A DNA stretch of 64,000 nt from Sphingomonas abietis (GTDB lineage Bacteria; Pseudomonadota; Alphaproteobacteria; Sphingomonadales; Sphingomonadaceae): NCBI RefSeq assembly GCF_027625475.1, contig NZ_CP115174.1:2577001-2641000 (forward strand), given 5' to 3'. Positions within the stretch are counted from its first letter, which is position 1, and every line of letters starts with the position of its first letter. The notes under the pieces are model-generated. The model was given only the letters and a program-made list of their open reading frames with translations. It did not search any database and was not told where the DNA came from. A program made the position numbers and the translations under genes. Positions 6,804-15,277 of the stretch are shown one piece after another.

Positions 6804-8846
6804 TTAATCTCCCGAGACGGCCGCGGCGCGTGCGCCGGCCGGATAGCGATAGTTGAGACCCGACGAGATCGCGGCGCCGGCAGCCTGCTCGGTCACCCCA
6901 TCGGTCATGATCGTGGCGCCGGCGGCACCCGCGAGCAGAAACTGGGCACGCGGCACGCCACCGCCGTTCGAGGCCACCGATCGGTTGCCCTGAGCAATCA
7001 CGCGCGTGGTCGCGATCGCATTCTGGACGGCGATCTCGTTATAGCTCGCGGATGCGCTGAGCATCTCGTTATGGAGGATGCGGACCAGCCCCGGGCCATG
7101 AGAGATGAAGGGGCCCCCGTTCGCATCCGCAGCCGGCAGTGAATCGCGGATGTCGATCGGCGTCATACCGTCAGTCGTCGTGTAGGCGTTGGAAACCCAC
7201 GTGTTTCCCTTAATCAGCATGTCCTTCACCGGGACGAAGCTGACGATGAACTGGGCCCCGCCCTCAGCATCGATATCGGCGACGTGGAGACGGGTGAATC
7301 CCTCGGTCCTCAGATACTTCTGCCCGCCGATCGGCCCTTGCGGCTGCATGCGGATGATCGGGTAGCTGACCACGCCCGACAGGCTTTTCCGCACCTTGTG
7401 GCCGCGCAGCTCGAGCGATCCGCCCGCCCAGCTCTCGATCTCGAAGGGGATCGGCGCGTTGACGATCGTGTGATCCTCGATCCGGCAATTCCGGTTCGCC
7501 AGCTTCACCGCGCCGCTGTTGATCGCCGAGAGTGCGTAATAGATCCCGTAGGCGTTTTGCTGTTTCTCGGCCTCGTAGGCATAGCGCGAGTTGTGCGAGT
7601 ACACATTATCGCCACCAAGGATGCGCAGACCGGACGAGAAATAAACGATGTCGTGATCGATGATCGTGACGTCGTTGCCATATTCCTCGCAATCGACCGC
7701 CCCATAAAAGGCTATCGCATTCTTTCTCGCGCGGATCTTGTTGTTGCGAACGACGACACTCTGGATGGGATAGATGTCCGGCCAGTCGAGCGAGATGCCG
7801 TTGGCTACGTCCGGCGTCGGCGCGCCCGGAACGTAGGCGGTGGTGCACATAAATGTCAGGATGCCGCTGTCACCGTCTAGGATCTGAACGTCTTCGACCA
7901 GCATGTCGGAGACGGTGCCGGGGTTCGACACGACGGTATTGCCCATGCCCATGGTCAGGCAAACCGGCTCGTAGGCGGCTGCGCCTGTGGCACCACCGGT
8001 CAGGGCAATTCCGATCACCGACGAACTTGAACCCATGACATGCAGCAGGTCGTATGATGCAGCTGGATCCGCCACGAAGAGATGCGACTTGTGGCGTGCT
8101 GCAGCGCGGATATGCACCGCTCGGTCGGACCGGCTGAGGCAGGTGGCCGTGACCGACATGTCATATCCCGGCAGGATCAACGCGGCACCATCCGGGATCG
8201 CCGCCATCGCCGCGTTGATCGGCACCTGGTTATCCGTGCGGATCGTGGTCGTTCCCCACCATTGGGCGAGGAAACGATTGTCCGTGACAACCCGGACCCA
8301 GGCGCCGTTGGTGGCGGGGATCGTCGCTGAGGCTGCATACAGGCCCTTGGTCGGGTCGAGCGCGACGTTGGCCGTCAAATCCAGCTGCCGCCACATCCAG
8401 AGACCGCCCATAACGGGATCCGTCACCTGGACCGGCTGGCCATCATAAGGGGCCGGGATCGCCGCCATCGCGGCGATCGTCGGTACGAGCGACACGTAGG
8501 TGCCCGAATAATCACCGCCAGCGGGAAGGGCTGCGCCCATAACCACGTTTTCGAGACGGACGAACTTCGTGGCGAGAGCCGAATATGGAACTGCGAGGTC
8601 GAGGACGAACTGCTGGATGGTCGCGAGGTATGACGAGGCAAGGCTCGCGCTGGCCGCCGCCTGGGCAGCCGCCACGAGCGTATCCGCGTTGGTGCCGGCC
8701 GCAGCTTCGTTCGCGAACGCAACGAGTTGAGCCAGCAGCATCCGCCGCTGAGCACCGTCCTGCCAGACCGGCAAGAGCTCACTGCCATCGGAGGCTCGGC
8801 CGAGGGGCGCATAGGATGCGATCGTGTTCGGAGGCGAGCTGGCCAT
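6804..8846 (-). CDS. Phage tailspike with right-handed beta-helix
   Basis: A 680-residue protein. The N-terminal 200 residues are alanine-rich and resemble a fibre neck. Residues about 210-600 show the short asparagine-rich strand repeats of parallel beta-helix proteins (for example VVVRNNKIRARKNAIAF and VRILHNEM), as in pectate-lyase-like tailspikes that bind or cut host polysaccharide. No catalytic residues could be assigned. The start ATG directly follows the TAG stop of the fibre fragment at 8847, so the genes were once consecutive in one leftward tail operon. The host receptor is unknown. Confidence 0.75.
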   Translation of the reverse strand: MASSPPNTIASYAPLGRASDGSELLPVWQDGAQRRMLLAQLVAFANEAAAGTNADTLVAAAQAAASASLASSYLATIQQFVLDLAVPYSALATKFVRLENVVMGAALPAGGDYSGTYVSLVPTIAAMAAIPAPYDGQPVQVTDPVMGGLWMWRQLDLTANVALDPTKGLYAASATIPATNGAWVRVVTDNRFLAQWWGTTTIRTDNQVPINAAMAAIPDGAALILPGYDMSVTATCLSRSDRAVHIRAAARHKSHLFVADPAASYDLLHVMGSSSSVIGIALTGGATGAAAYEPVCLTMGMGNTVVSNPGTVSDMLVEDVQILDGDSGILTFMCTTAYVPGAPTPDVANGISLDWPDIYPIQSVVVRNNKIRARKNAIAFYGAVDCEEYGNDVTIIDHDIVYFSSGLRILGGDNVYSHNSRYAYEAEKQQNAYGIYYALSAINSGAVKLANRNCRIEDHTIVNAPIPFEIESWAGGSLELRGHKVRKSLSGVVSYPIIRMQPQGPIGGQKYLRTEGFTRLHVADIDAEGGAQFIVSFVPVKDMLIKGNTWVSNAYTTTDGMTPIDIRDSLPAADANGGPFISHGPGLVRILHNEMLSASASYNEIAVQNAIATTRVIAQGNRSVASNGGGVPRAQFLLAGAAGATIMTDGVTEQAAGAAISSGLNYRYPAGARAAAVSGD

Positions 8847-8984
8847 CTATCGGATCCTCACTTGCCGACCGCGCGCCAGTCGAACCCCCTGGGTGCCGCT
8901 CTGCGATGTCCACTGCAGCCGCAGCACGCCGCCGATGAGCGACTTCGAGACGCGCTGGACCCAGGTGTCGTAGGAAGCTGCCGA
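8847..8984 (-). pseudogene. 3' end of a gp53-like tail-fibre gene, severed by inversion
   Basis: Read leftwards this encodes ASYDTWVQRVSKSLIGG, then LRLQWTSQSGTQGV and a stop directly before the tailspike start. It has no start codon; an in-frame TAA lies just upstream, beyond the breakpoint. Joined at TCGG to the fragment at 12995-13147 it gives one continuous frame (…NTDDSAASYDTWV…), the C-terminal domain of a fibre. It is therefore the detached end of that gene. Confidence 0.8.
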
Positions 8985-9049
8985 GCGAAATCGCCGCTCA
9001 CCCCTGGTCGACGCTTACGCGCTGGTCCGAATGGGCCGGCCTGATCTGA
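8985..9049 (+). pseudogene. 3' end of the tail-assembly chaperone E' frame, severed by inversion
   Basis: A short frame encoding EIAAHPWSTLTRWSEWAGLI then TGA, directly before the Shine-Dalgarno GGAGG of the tape-measure gene. E' products of P2-like phages end in such a helical tail just before the tape measure. Its upstream part is at 13152-13465 on the other strand, across the inversion. Confidence 0.75.
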
Positions 9050-9059
9050 GGAGGCATCG

Positions 9060-10724
9060 ATGGCCCAGCCCAACGCCACCTATGGGATCGCCATCACCGC
9101 GAGCGACAAGACGGCCAAGGGGCGCAAGTCGGCCGAGAAGAACCTCGGGCTCATCCCCAAGCGGGCGTCGGCGGTCAACCAGCGCTTCGCCGACCAGGCG
9201 GATCGCAGCCTCGTGCGCAGCTCGCGCGGGATCCTGCGCACCTTCGGCCAGGTCGAGCAGGCGAGCGCACGCGTGTTCGGCGGCCGGTCGATGACGTCCG
9301 GCATCACCAGCCGGCTGAGCGCGGTCCGCGAGGCGGCGTCGGCGGCCGGTACCGGCATGGGCGAGGCGGCGGTCGCCGGTGGCGCGCTCGAGGGCGCGAT
9401 GGTTGCGCTGGGCGTTGCCGGCGCCGCGACGGTGGGTGTGCTCGCCGCCGCGGCCTACGGTGCATTCAAGCTGGCGGACGGCTGGGCGAAGGGCGCCGCG
9501 CAGATCGGGCGCACCGCCGACATCATCGGCGTTGCCACCAAGCAGCTGCAGGAGTTCAACGCCGCGGCTGAGCGGCAGGGCGTCGATAAGGGAACGGCGA
9601 CCAGCGCGCTTGCCGGCCTCTCCGGCACGCTCAACGATGCGCGCTACGGGCGCAACAACGACGCGATCGCGCTGCTGAGCAGTCTCGGTCTCAAGATGCA
9701 GCTCAATTCCGACGGCACGGTGAACACGGGGGCGATGCTGCCGGGGATCGCCGACGCGATGGCAACGAAAAATTCTTCGGGCCGGCGTACGATCGCGAAG
9801 ATCCTCGGTATTCCCGAGACCGCAATTCCAGCGTTTTCTCAGGGTGCGAAGGCGCTCGGCGCCGATATGTCGGATGCGGATCAGACCGCTTATATCGCCT
9901 CGCCCGGCGACATCGCGCGCGCCAAGCGGATCGGCCGCAAAGGCGCGATCGTCGACCAGATGAAGGATCGGGCCATCGCAGTCGCCGGCAGTGCCGCGGC
10001 CGATGTCGCTGAGCCCGGATATGACGCCGCGATCTCGGCGGGGCGCGGGATCATCGCCGGAACGGCCAGCTTCGGCGGGATCGTGCGCAACGCCTTCGCA
10101 CCGGCGGCGACCAAGATCGAGCATGCGGCCGATACAATGCTCAGTGCGGCGCAGACCTGGAGCAAGGCCAAGATTACGCAGATGGCATCGGCTGCGCAGG
10201 GCTTGCTCCATGAATTCGAGGCGCGTGGTGCGACGCGCGGCGACGCCGCGGCGATCGCGGCCTCAGCGATGGCGGAGAGCGGGGGCAATCATCGCCGGCA
10301 TCAGGTCGGCGGCCCGGCCTACGGCCTGATGCAGTGGGAAGGGCCGCGCCGCGCGCTGTTCAAGCAGCGGTACGGCAAGGATATGGGCCATGCGACCCGG
10401 GCGGAGCAGGAAGATTTCGCCATGTGGGAAATCTCACCGCAGGGGACCGAGGCGCGCGCGGGCATGAAGCTGCGCGACGCCGGATCGGCCTATGACAAGG
10501 GTGCTGCCTTCACACGATATTATGAGCGGCCGAAGAACACCGCGCGCGATTCCGCGAACCGCGCCGCGCTCGCTGACGAGATCGCGCGGCAGGCTGGCGC
10601 CCCCAATGCGCCGATGCCCGTCCATGTGAAGGTCGAACTGGTCAACGCGCCCAAGGGGACGAAGGCCACGGTGACTGCGGGCGGCAGCAACAAGCCTGCC
10701 GTCAGCCATTCGATGGCGTTTTAG
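9060..10724 (+). CDS. Tail tape-measure protein with phage tail lysozyme domain
   Basis: A 554-residue protein with GGAGG six bases before the ATG. Residues about 100-140 are a hydrophobic alanine/glycine stretch typical of tape measures. The middle is helical. Residues about 375-480 match the phage tail lysozyme fold (SAMAESGG… then GGPAYGLMQWEGPRRALF), which would open peptidoglycan during DNA injection. It is short for a tape measure and would imply a short tail or an internal loss. It lies in the inverted segment, between the severed E' end and the gp43-like gene eight bases later. Confidence 0.8.
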   Translation: MAQPNATYGIAITASDKTAKGRKSAEKNLGLIPKRASAVNQRFADQADRSLVRSSRGILRTFGQVEQASARVFGGRSMTSGITSRLSAVREAASAAGTGMGEAAVAGGALEGAMVALGVAGAATVGVLAAAAYGAFKLADGWAKGAAQIGRTADIIGVATKQLQEFNAAAERQGVDKGTATSALAGLSGTLNDARYGRNNDAIALLSSLGLKMQLNSDGTVNTGAMLPGIADAMATKNSSGRRTIAKILGIPETAIPAFSQGAKALGADMSDADQTAYIASPGDIARAKRIGRKGAIVDQMKDRAIAVAGSAAADVAEPGYDAAISAGRGIIAGTASFGGIVRNAFAPAATKIEHAADTMLSAAQTWSKAKITQMASAAQGLLHEFEARGATRGDAAAIAASAMAESGGNHRRHQVGGPAYGLMQWEGPRRALFKQRYGKDMGHATRAEQEDFAMWEISPQGTEARAGMKLRDAGSAYDKGAAFTRYYERPKNTARDSANRAALADEIARQAGAPNAPMPVHVKVELVNAPKGTKATVTAGGSNKPAVSHSMAF

Positions 10725-10732
10725 GGGGTCCG

Positions 10733-12055
10733 ATGACGCTGTTCGCCGAAGATCTCCTGCCGGCCTCGTTTCGTGGTGTGCCGTTCGCGGTGACCGGATC
10801 GGCGACGGCGACCGGCCGGCGTTCCGCTTTGCACGTCTATCCGGGTCGCGACGAACCCTGGGCCGAGGATATGGGTCGGGCGCCGCGCCGGTTTCGCTTG
10901 CGCGGCTTCCTCGTCACCGACGACCTTACCTATGCCGGCGGTCCGATCGCGCTGCAGCGCGCGCTCCTGACCGCGGCAGCGGAGAAAAAGGGTTCCGGAA
11001 CGCTCATCCATCCGACCCTCGGCGTCCTGTCCGTCAACTGCCCCGATTTCTCGATCAGCGAGGATCTCGACGCTGGACGTTATAGCGAGGTCGAATTTGA
11101 GTTTGTCGAGAGCGGCAAGAAGAGCTTCCCGTCGCTGCTGACGAGCGGGACGGGGCTGCTCAGTGCCTCCGCCCTCTGCAACGTCGCCCTTGCGGTCGAT
11201 GGCGCGCGGCTGATCGCCGCTGCGAGCGCGGGCGGTGGCACGCGCGACGATGCGACGCTCGCCGGTGCCACCTGGTCTGCCCAGATCAGCGCGAGCGGTG
11301 CGGACGCGACCGCCCTCTATCGCCTGGCGGCCCAGCTGCCAGGGACCTATGGACGCTACGCGGGCGGCGGAAACTCGGGCTTCGCCGGCACGCGGACCTC
11401 ACCTTACTCTGCGTCCACGACCGTCGACGATTTGGTCGCGATCGCCTCGGTCGACCGCGCTACGATCGCGACGGCCGCCTCGACGCTCGCCGCCGCGATC
11501 ATCGATGCCGACCTGTCCAGCGACGCCACGATTGCCGCGGCGGTCGTCGCCCTGGTCGCGGCACTCGCCGACGCATGCGCCGATCCTGCCGACACCCTTC
11601 GTCTCCTCGAAAATCTTGTCGACTATACCCCGACGGCCGCGTTCGCGGGATCGGCGATGGGCGAGGCGATCGCCGGCATGTTCCGCCGCGCTGCTGCCGC
11701 AGCGCTGGTGACCGCAGTCGGCAGCTACCAGCCGACGAGTGCCGATGACGCAGCGGCCGTCATGCAACAGCTCGCCCAGCTGCTCGACGATCTCGCGGTC
11801 GACGCCGCGGACGCGGGCGACGATGACAGTTACGACGCGCTGCGCGACGCCCGGGTCGCGATCGTCCAGGATCTGCGCGCACGCGGCGCCTCGCTCGCCC
11901 AGGTCACGACCTTCACCATCGGCCAGTCGATGCCGGCCCTGATCCTCGCACAGCGGCTCTACCGGGATCCGTCGCGGGCCGACCAGCTCGTGACGATCGT
12001 CGACCCGATCCACCCGCTGTTCATGCCGACCACTTTCGACGCGCTGGCAAGCTGA
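10733..12055 (+). CDS. Mu gp43-like DNA circularisation / tail protein
   Basis: A 440-residue protein. The first 100 residues match the DNA-circularisation N-terminal domain of Mu gp43-like tail proteins (LLPASFRGVPFAV… then RRFRLRGFLV). The remainder is alanine/aspartate-rich and helical. In Mu-like phages this gene lies between the tape measure and the gp44 hub gene, as it does here. The stop shares its last base with the next start (TGATGG), so translation is coupled. Confidence 0.8.
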   Translation: MTLFAEDLLPASFRGVPFAVTGSATATGRRSALHVYPGRDEPWAEDMGRAPRRFRLRGFLVTDDLTYAGGPIALQRALLTAAAEKKGSGTLIHPTLGVLSVNCPDFSISEDLDAGRYSEVEFEFVESGKKSFPSLLTSGTGLLSASALCNVALAVDGARLIAAASAGGGTRDDATLAGATWSAQISASGADATALYRLAAQLPGTYGRYAGGGNSGFAGTRTSPYSASTTVDDLVAIASVDRATIATAASTLAAAIIDADLSSDATIAAAVVALVAALADACADPADTLRLLENLVDYTPTAAFAGSAMGEAIAGMFRRAAAAALVTAVGSYQPTSADDAAAVMQQLAQLLDDLAVDAADAGDDDSYDALRDARVAIVQDLRARGASLAQVTTFTIGQSMPALILAQRLYRDPSRADQLVTIVDPIHPLFMPTTFDALAS

Positions 12056-12921
12056 TGGCGGACGACCTCATCCTCACCGCGAACGGTCGCGCTATTTCGG
12101 GTTGGGAGGAAATCTCGGTCAGGCTCAGCGCCGAGACCATGCCCAACAGCTTCGAAATCGCGCTGTCGGCCCTCGATCCCGCAACCGGGCTCGACCTGGT
12201 CGTGCGGCCCGGGGACAGCTGCGGGATCGCGCTCGGCGGCGATACGGTCGTCACCGGCTATATCGACAGCGTCACCAACAGCGGCAGCGCCGGAGGCCAT
12301 GCCATCCGGGTGGCCGGCCGCGGCAAGTGCCAGGATCTGGTCGACTGCTCGGCAGAATGGGATGGCGGCCAGATTCGCGACGGCACCGCGCTCGACATCG
12401 CCACCAAGCTGGCCTCGCCCTACAAGATCGCCGTGGCGCTGGTGAACGGCGCGCAGGCTGGACCGCAGGTGCCGCAATTCGCATTGACCTACGGCGAGAC
12501 GGCCGCGGACATCATCCAGCGGGTCGCGCGCAACGCCGGTCTGCTCGCCTACGAGACCACGGACGGGTCGCTCGCGCTGGCGGCTGTCGGATCAAAGGTG
12601 GCGGCGAGCGGCGCCATCTACGCTGTGGCGCCAACCCCCAATTCGATCGAGATCGAGATTTCAGGGATACCGGGCGCCGGCGCCACGACGAAAGCCGCCA
12701 TCGCTGCGGCCGTCACGGGCGCGCTGCGCGCGTCGGGCGTTCCGGGCGGGATCACCAATATCTCGACGATCGAGGCGGCGATCGCGGCAGTGGCCGGCAC
12801 CGCGGGCTTCGTCCTGACCGGCATCACCTGCTCGGCCGGGACGGTGGCGCCGGGCGCCGCGGGCAATATCACGTCGAATGCCGGCGCATTGCCGGTGCTC
12901 GGCACGGTCAGCTACGTCTGA
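12055..12921 (+). CDS. Baseplate fusion protein: gp44-like hub N-terminus joined to gp47/J-like C-terminus
   Basis: A 288-residue frame. Residues 1 to about 190 resemble the Mu gp44 (gpP) baseplate hub (early NGRAISGWEEISVRL and a GDTVVTGYIDSV strand pair). From about 195 it reads like the C-terminal third of a baseplate J/gp47 protein: a helical repeat, a VPGGITNI motif, and an ending of ALPVLGTVSYV. In Mu-like phages gp45 (spike), gp46 and most of gp47 lie between these parts, so an in-frame deletion is inferred. The product would lack the spike-binding part and is unlikely to form a normal baseplate. The next gene overlaps by one base. Confidence 0.7.
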   Translation: MADDLILTANGRAISGWEEISVRLSAETMPNSFEIALSALDPATGLDLVVRPGDSCGIALGGDTVVTGYIDSVTNSGSAGGHAIRVAGRGKCQDLVDCSAEWDGGQIRDGTALDIATKLASPYKIAVALVNGAQAGPQVPQFALTYGETAADIIQRVARNAGLLAYETTDGSLALAAVGSKVAASGAIYAVAPTPNSIEIEISGIPGAGATTKAAIAAAVTGALRASGVPGGITNISTIEAAIAAVAGTAGFVLTGITCSAGTVAPGAAGNITSNAGALPVLGTVSYV

Positions 12922-13073
12922 TGAGCCGCTTTTCCGCGCGCGATTACGCCAGCTGCATCATCGCTCTCCTGCCATTCGGCCGTGCTTGGCTTAAGGATAT
13001 TGGGAGCGTCGCCCCAACGGCATCATCGAACAATGGGGGACGATCGCTGGTCGCACCAGCGAAGGTGATTTGA
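12921..13073 (+). pseudogene. Truncated DUF2313/YmfQ (gp48-like) tail protein
   Basis: Starts MSRFSARDYASCIIALLPFG then RAW, the conserved opening of Mu gp48/YmfQ-like tail proteins (LLPxGRAW). Similarity ends after about 24 residues at roughly 12990. The frame then continues out of phase through fibre sequence to a stop at 13073. The rest of the roughly 200-residue gene is missing. Confidence 0.75.
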
Positions 13074-13147
13074 CGATCACCTTTCCGGTCCCCTTCACCG
13101 ACATCAATTCGATCAGCATCGCAGCGCTTGGCGTGAACACGGACGAT
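12995..13147 (+). pseudogene. Internal part of a gp53-like tail-fibre C-terminal domain
   Basis: Reads GYWERRPNGIIEQWGTI and then TITFPVPFTDINSISI, the typical opening of the gp53-like fibre C-terminal domain. An in-frame TAA at 12992-12994 shows the 5' part of the gene is gone. The 3' end is on the other side of the inversion at 8847-8984. Confidence 0.75.
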
Positions 13148-13151
13148 TCGG

Positions 13152-13465
13152 GTTGCCGTACCGCTGGGCCAGCGCATCGAGCACCGGCCCCCAGTTCGGC
13201 GGCCTCAGGCCAAAAAAGACCCGATGAACCTCGCCGCCCTGTTGAAGTCGCGCGCGGTCATCTTGCCGACGACCTGTTCGGGCACGCCGGCGACGATCGC
13301 GATCGCCTTGCGATCGGCCGCGGTGCCCGAGAGGCTGTCCCACTGCATCATCTCATCGGCAGTCGGCTCCCGCACCGTAATCGCGGTGAGCGCGGATCCG
13401 GCGAAGTCGATCGGCTTGCGCAGCGTGATCGTCAGCTCGTCAGGCAGGGTAAGCGATGAGCAGCA
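13152..13465 (-). pseudogene. Tail-assembly chaperone E/E' (P2 gpE-like), truncated at both ends
   Basis: Read leftwards it encodes LTLPDELTITLRKPIDF, then a VREPTADEMM block and a GVPEQVVGKMTARDF block, the signature of P2/Mu-type tail-assembly chaperones. The zero frame stops at 13205. A -1 frame opened at the slippery T-run at 13211-13217 continues as FFGLRPPNWGPVLDALAQRY before leaving phage sequence at the inversion border. No ATG is available at the 5' end, which abuts the ATPase gene start at 13456, so a few N-terminal codons are missing. Confidence 0.8.
13211..13217 (-). promoter_or_regulatory. Programmed -1 frameshift heptamer (TTTTTTG) of the tail chaperone
   Basis: On the minus strand the codons TCT-TTT-TTG contain the slippery heptamer T-TTT-TTG, two codons before the zero-frame stop. 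Slipping back one base extends the product into the E' frame. P2-like and lambda-like tail chaperones use this arrangement to make a minor extended form. Confidence 0.7.
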
Positions 13466-14946
13466 TCAAAGCCCTCCCCTTACCTGACAAGGCGCTCGAA
13501 GACTGCGGTGCGATTCTCGGCCGGCGCGGCGCAGGCAAATCTGCCACGGGCCGCGTGCTCCTAGAGCATGAGCTTCTCGCCGAGCATCGCTGCTGCGTGA
13601 TCGATCCCAAGGGTGATTGGTTCGGGATAAGATTGAATGCCGATGGGTCGCCATCACCCTGGCAGATCCCCGTCTTCGGCGGGCAGCGCGGGGACGTCGC
13701 ACTGACCGACGACATGGGCGCAGCGATCGCGCGCCTGGTCGCCGGCCATCACATGAGCTGCGTGGTCGACCTGTCCGAGCTTTCGGTCGCCGGCATGCGA
13801 CGCTTCATGTCCGCCTTCGCTGAGACGCTGTTCCAGCTCAACCGGCGGGCGCTCACGCTCTTCGTCGACGAGGCCGACCAGCTCGCGCCGCAGCGCGTCG
13901 GCGCCGACCAGGGCAAGCTGCTCCACCACATGGAGAGCCTGATCCGTCAGGGTCGCCAGCGCGGCATCAGCATGTGGATGCTCACACAGCGGCCGCAGGT
14001 GCTCAACAAGAACCTGCTCAGCCAGGCCGAGACGCTGATCGCCATGAAGATGACCACGCCGCACGATCGCAAGGCGATCCGCGACTGGATGGAGGCGCAT
14101 GATCCGGAGAAGGCTGCCGAGGTCATGGACACGCTGGCCGACCTGAAGGTGGGCGAGGCCTGGGCTTGGGTACCGGCGGCCGACTTCCTCGAGCGCGTCC
14201 AGTTTCCTCTCTTCGCGACCTATGACAGCGGCCGGGCGCCGAAGCATGGCGAGAAGGTCGCGGATGCCGAACTGCCGCCGATCGAGATCGGCGAGCTCGC
14301 GGCCGCGCTCGGAATCGAGGATGTGGAGGATCCGCGCGACGAAGAGCTCGAGCGGCTCCGCGCGGAGAATGGCCGGCTGCGGTCGAGCCTTGCCGCCGAG
14401 CGGGCGCGCGCTGCGCGGTACGAGGCGCAGGGCAACGTCTGGCTCGAGGTGATGGCGGAACTGCGCGGCCGCATCGGCGCCGCGATCGGGTCGCCGGAGA
14501 TCGTGCCCCTGCCGCCGGAAGCCCGATACCAGGATTACGACATGCGCCTCGAGGGCGACGGCATCATCCGGCCGGTGCCACGCGAGCCGGACAGCGGTCC
14601 GCTGGTCGTCGACGCGCGGCGCCGCGTCGCCGCCGCGCCGCCGGTCGCAGCGCCCAAGACGAAGACCGACCTGCGCGCCGCGATCGCAGCCGCTGGCGTC
14701 ACGCCGTCAAATGGTCATCTGGAGGGGTTGCCCCCGGCGCAGCGCCGGATCGTCGTCGCGATCGCGTCGGCCAAGGGCGAGCCCATGCCGAAAGCGCAGA
14801 TCGCCGACCTCGCCGGCGTGTCGCCGACGTCGAGCCACATGGGTGTGGGGCTCAAGAGGCTCGCGGAGCGCGGCCTCATCATGGCGGTGGGCGAAGGGTT
14901 CGCCGCCACCGCCGCATCTCTTCCTCAGGGGATTGCTCATGCCTGA
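13456..14946 (+). CDS. HerA/FtsK-like P-loop ATPase with C-terminal winged helix
   Basis: A 496-residue protein. Walker A is GRRGAGKSATG (residues about 22-32) and Walker B is LTLFVDEADQL near residue 140, followed by a QGRQRGISMWMLTQRPQ segment typical of HerA/VirB4-type motor ATPases (arginine-finger and sensor region). A coiled coil spans about 295-330 (EELERLRAENGRLRSSLAAE). The last 80 residues read as a winged helix-turn-helix. It might translocate or organise DNA, or regulate phage functions; the role is not known. It is the first gene of a rightward operon to 16036, with the next gene overlapping by eight bases. It starts where the chaperone fragment on the other strand is cut. Confidence 0.75.
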   Translation: MSSIKALPLPDKALEDCGAILGRRGAGKSATGRVLLEHELLAEHRCCVIDPKGDWFGIRLNADGSPSPWQIPVFGGQRGDVALTDDMGAAIARLVAGHHMSCVVDLSELSVAGMRRFMSAFAETLFQLNRRALTLFVDEADQLAPQRVGADQGKLLHHMESLIRQGRQRGISMWMLTQRPQVLNKNLLSQAETLIAMKMTTPHDRKAIRDWMEAHDPEKAAEVMDTLADLKVGEAWAWVPAADFLERVQFPLFATYDSGRAPKHGEKVADAELPPIEIGELAAALGIEDVEDPRDEELERLRAENGRLRSSLAAERARAARYEAQGNVWLEVMAELRGRIGAAIGSPEIVPLPPEARYQDYDMRLEGDGIIRPVPREPDSGPLVVDARRRVAAAPPVAAPKTKTDLRAAIAAAGVTPSNGHLEGLPPAQRRIVVAIASAKGEPMPKAQIADLAGVSPTSSHMGVGLKRLAERGLIMAVGEGFAATAASLPQGIAHA

Positions 14947-15277
14947 CATGGACCTGCCGACCACCATCGCCGGCGTACCGGTGACGTGGCTGCGCGCCGC
15001 GACCGAGATCCCATACGGATCGCCGGTGCTCCCGGTCCACAGGGGTAAGGCCTGCGCGATCGCCTTCGACCTGGACAAGATGACCGGGGTAGCGCGCCGC
15101 GGCGGCGATTCGCCCTATGGCTATGCGCCGGGCGAAATGGTGCCGATCCAGACCGGTGGCGGGATCAAGGCGCAACTGGCAGTCGATACCGATCTCATGA
15201 TCGGTGGCATCCAGCGACGGCTGCTCGCGAGCGAGCCGCACTACTTCCAGCTTGAGCGTGGAAGGATCGTGGGATGA
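14939..15277 (+). CDS. Hypothetical phage protein (112 aa)
   Basis: Overlaps the ATPase gene by eight bases and the next gene by four (ATGA). It starts MPDMDLPTTIAGVPVTWLRA; an internal ATG at 14948 is an alternative. It is globular and mixed alpha/beta in appearance, with no motif recognised and no signal peptide or membrane segment. It belongs to the 13456-16036 operon. Confidence 0.6.
   Translation: MPDMDLPTTIAGVPVTWLRAATEIPYGSPVLPVHRGKACAIAFDLDKMTGVARRGGDSPYGYAPGEMVPIQTGGGIKAQLAVDTDLMIGGIQRRLLASEPHYFQLERGRIVG

Larger units (their letters stand above)
8981..13151. other. 4.2-kb inverted segment within the tail module
   Basis: The junctions are CCGA at 8981-8984 and TCGG at 13148-13151, a 4-bp inverted repeat. 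Turning the segment around restores two reading frames at once. The tail-assembly chaperone E' frame becomes …YGNPSEIAAHPWSTLTRW… ending at the TGA before the tape measure, and the fibre frame becomes …VNTDDSAASYDTWV…. It also puts every tail gene on one strand in the usual Mu/P2 order. No longer inverted repeats or Gin-like sites were seen at the borders. Confidence 0.85.

Noticed and set aside
8858..9079. 73-codon minus frame between tailspike and tape measure
   Set aside because: It is out of phase with the real fibre fragment at 8847-8984 and has arbitrary composition.
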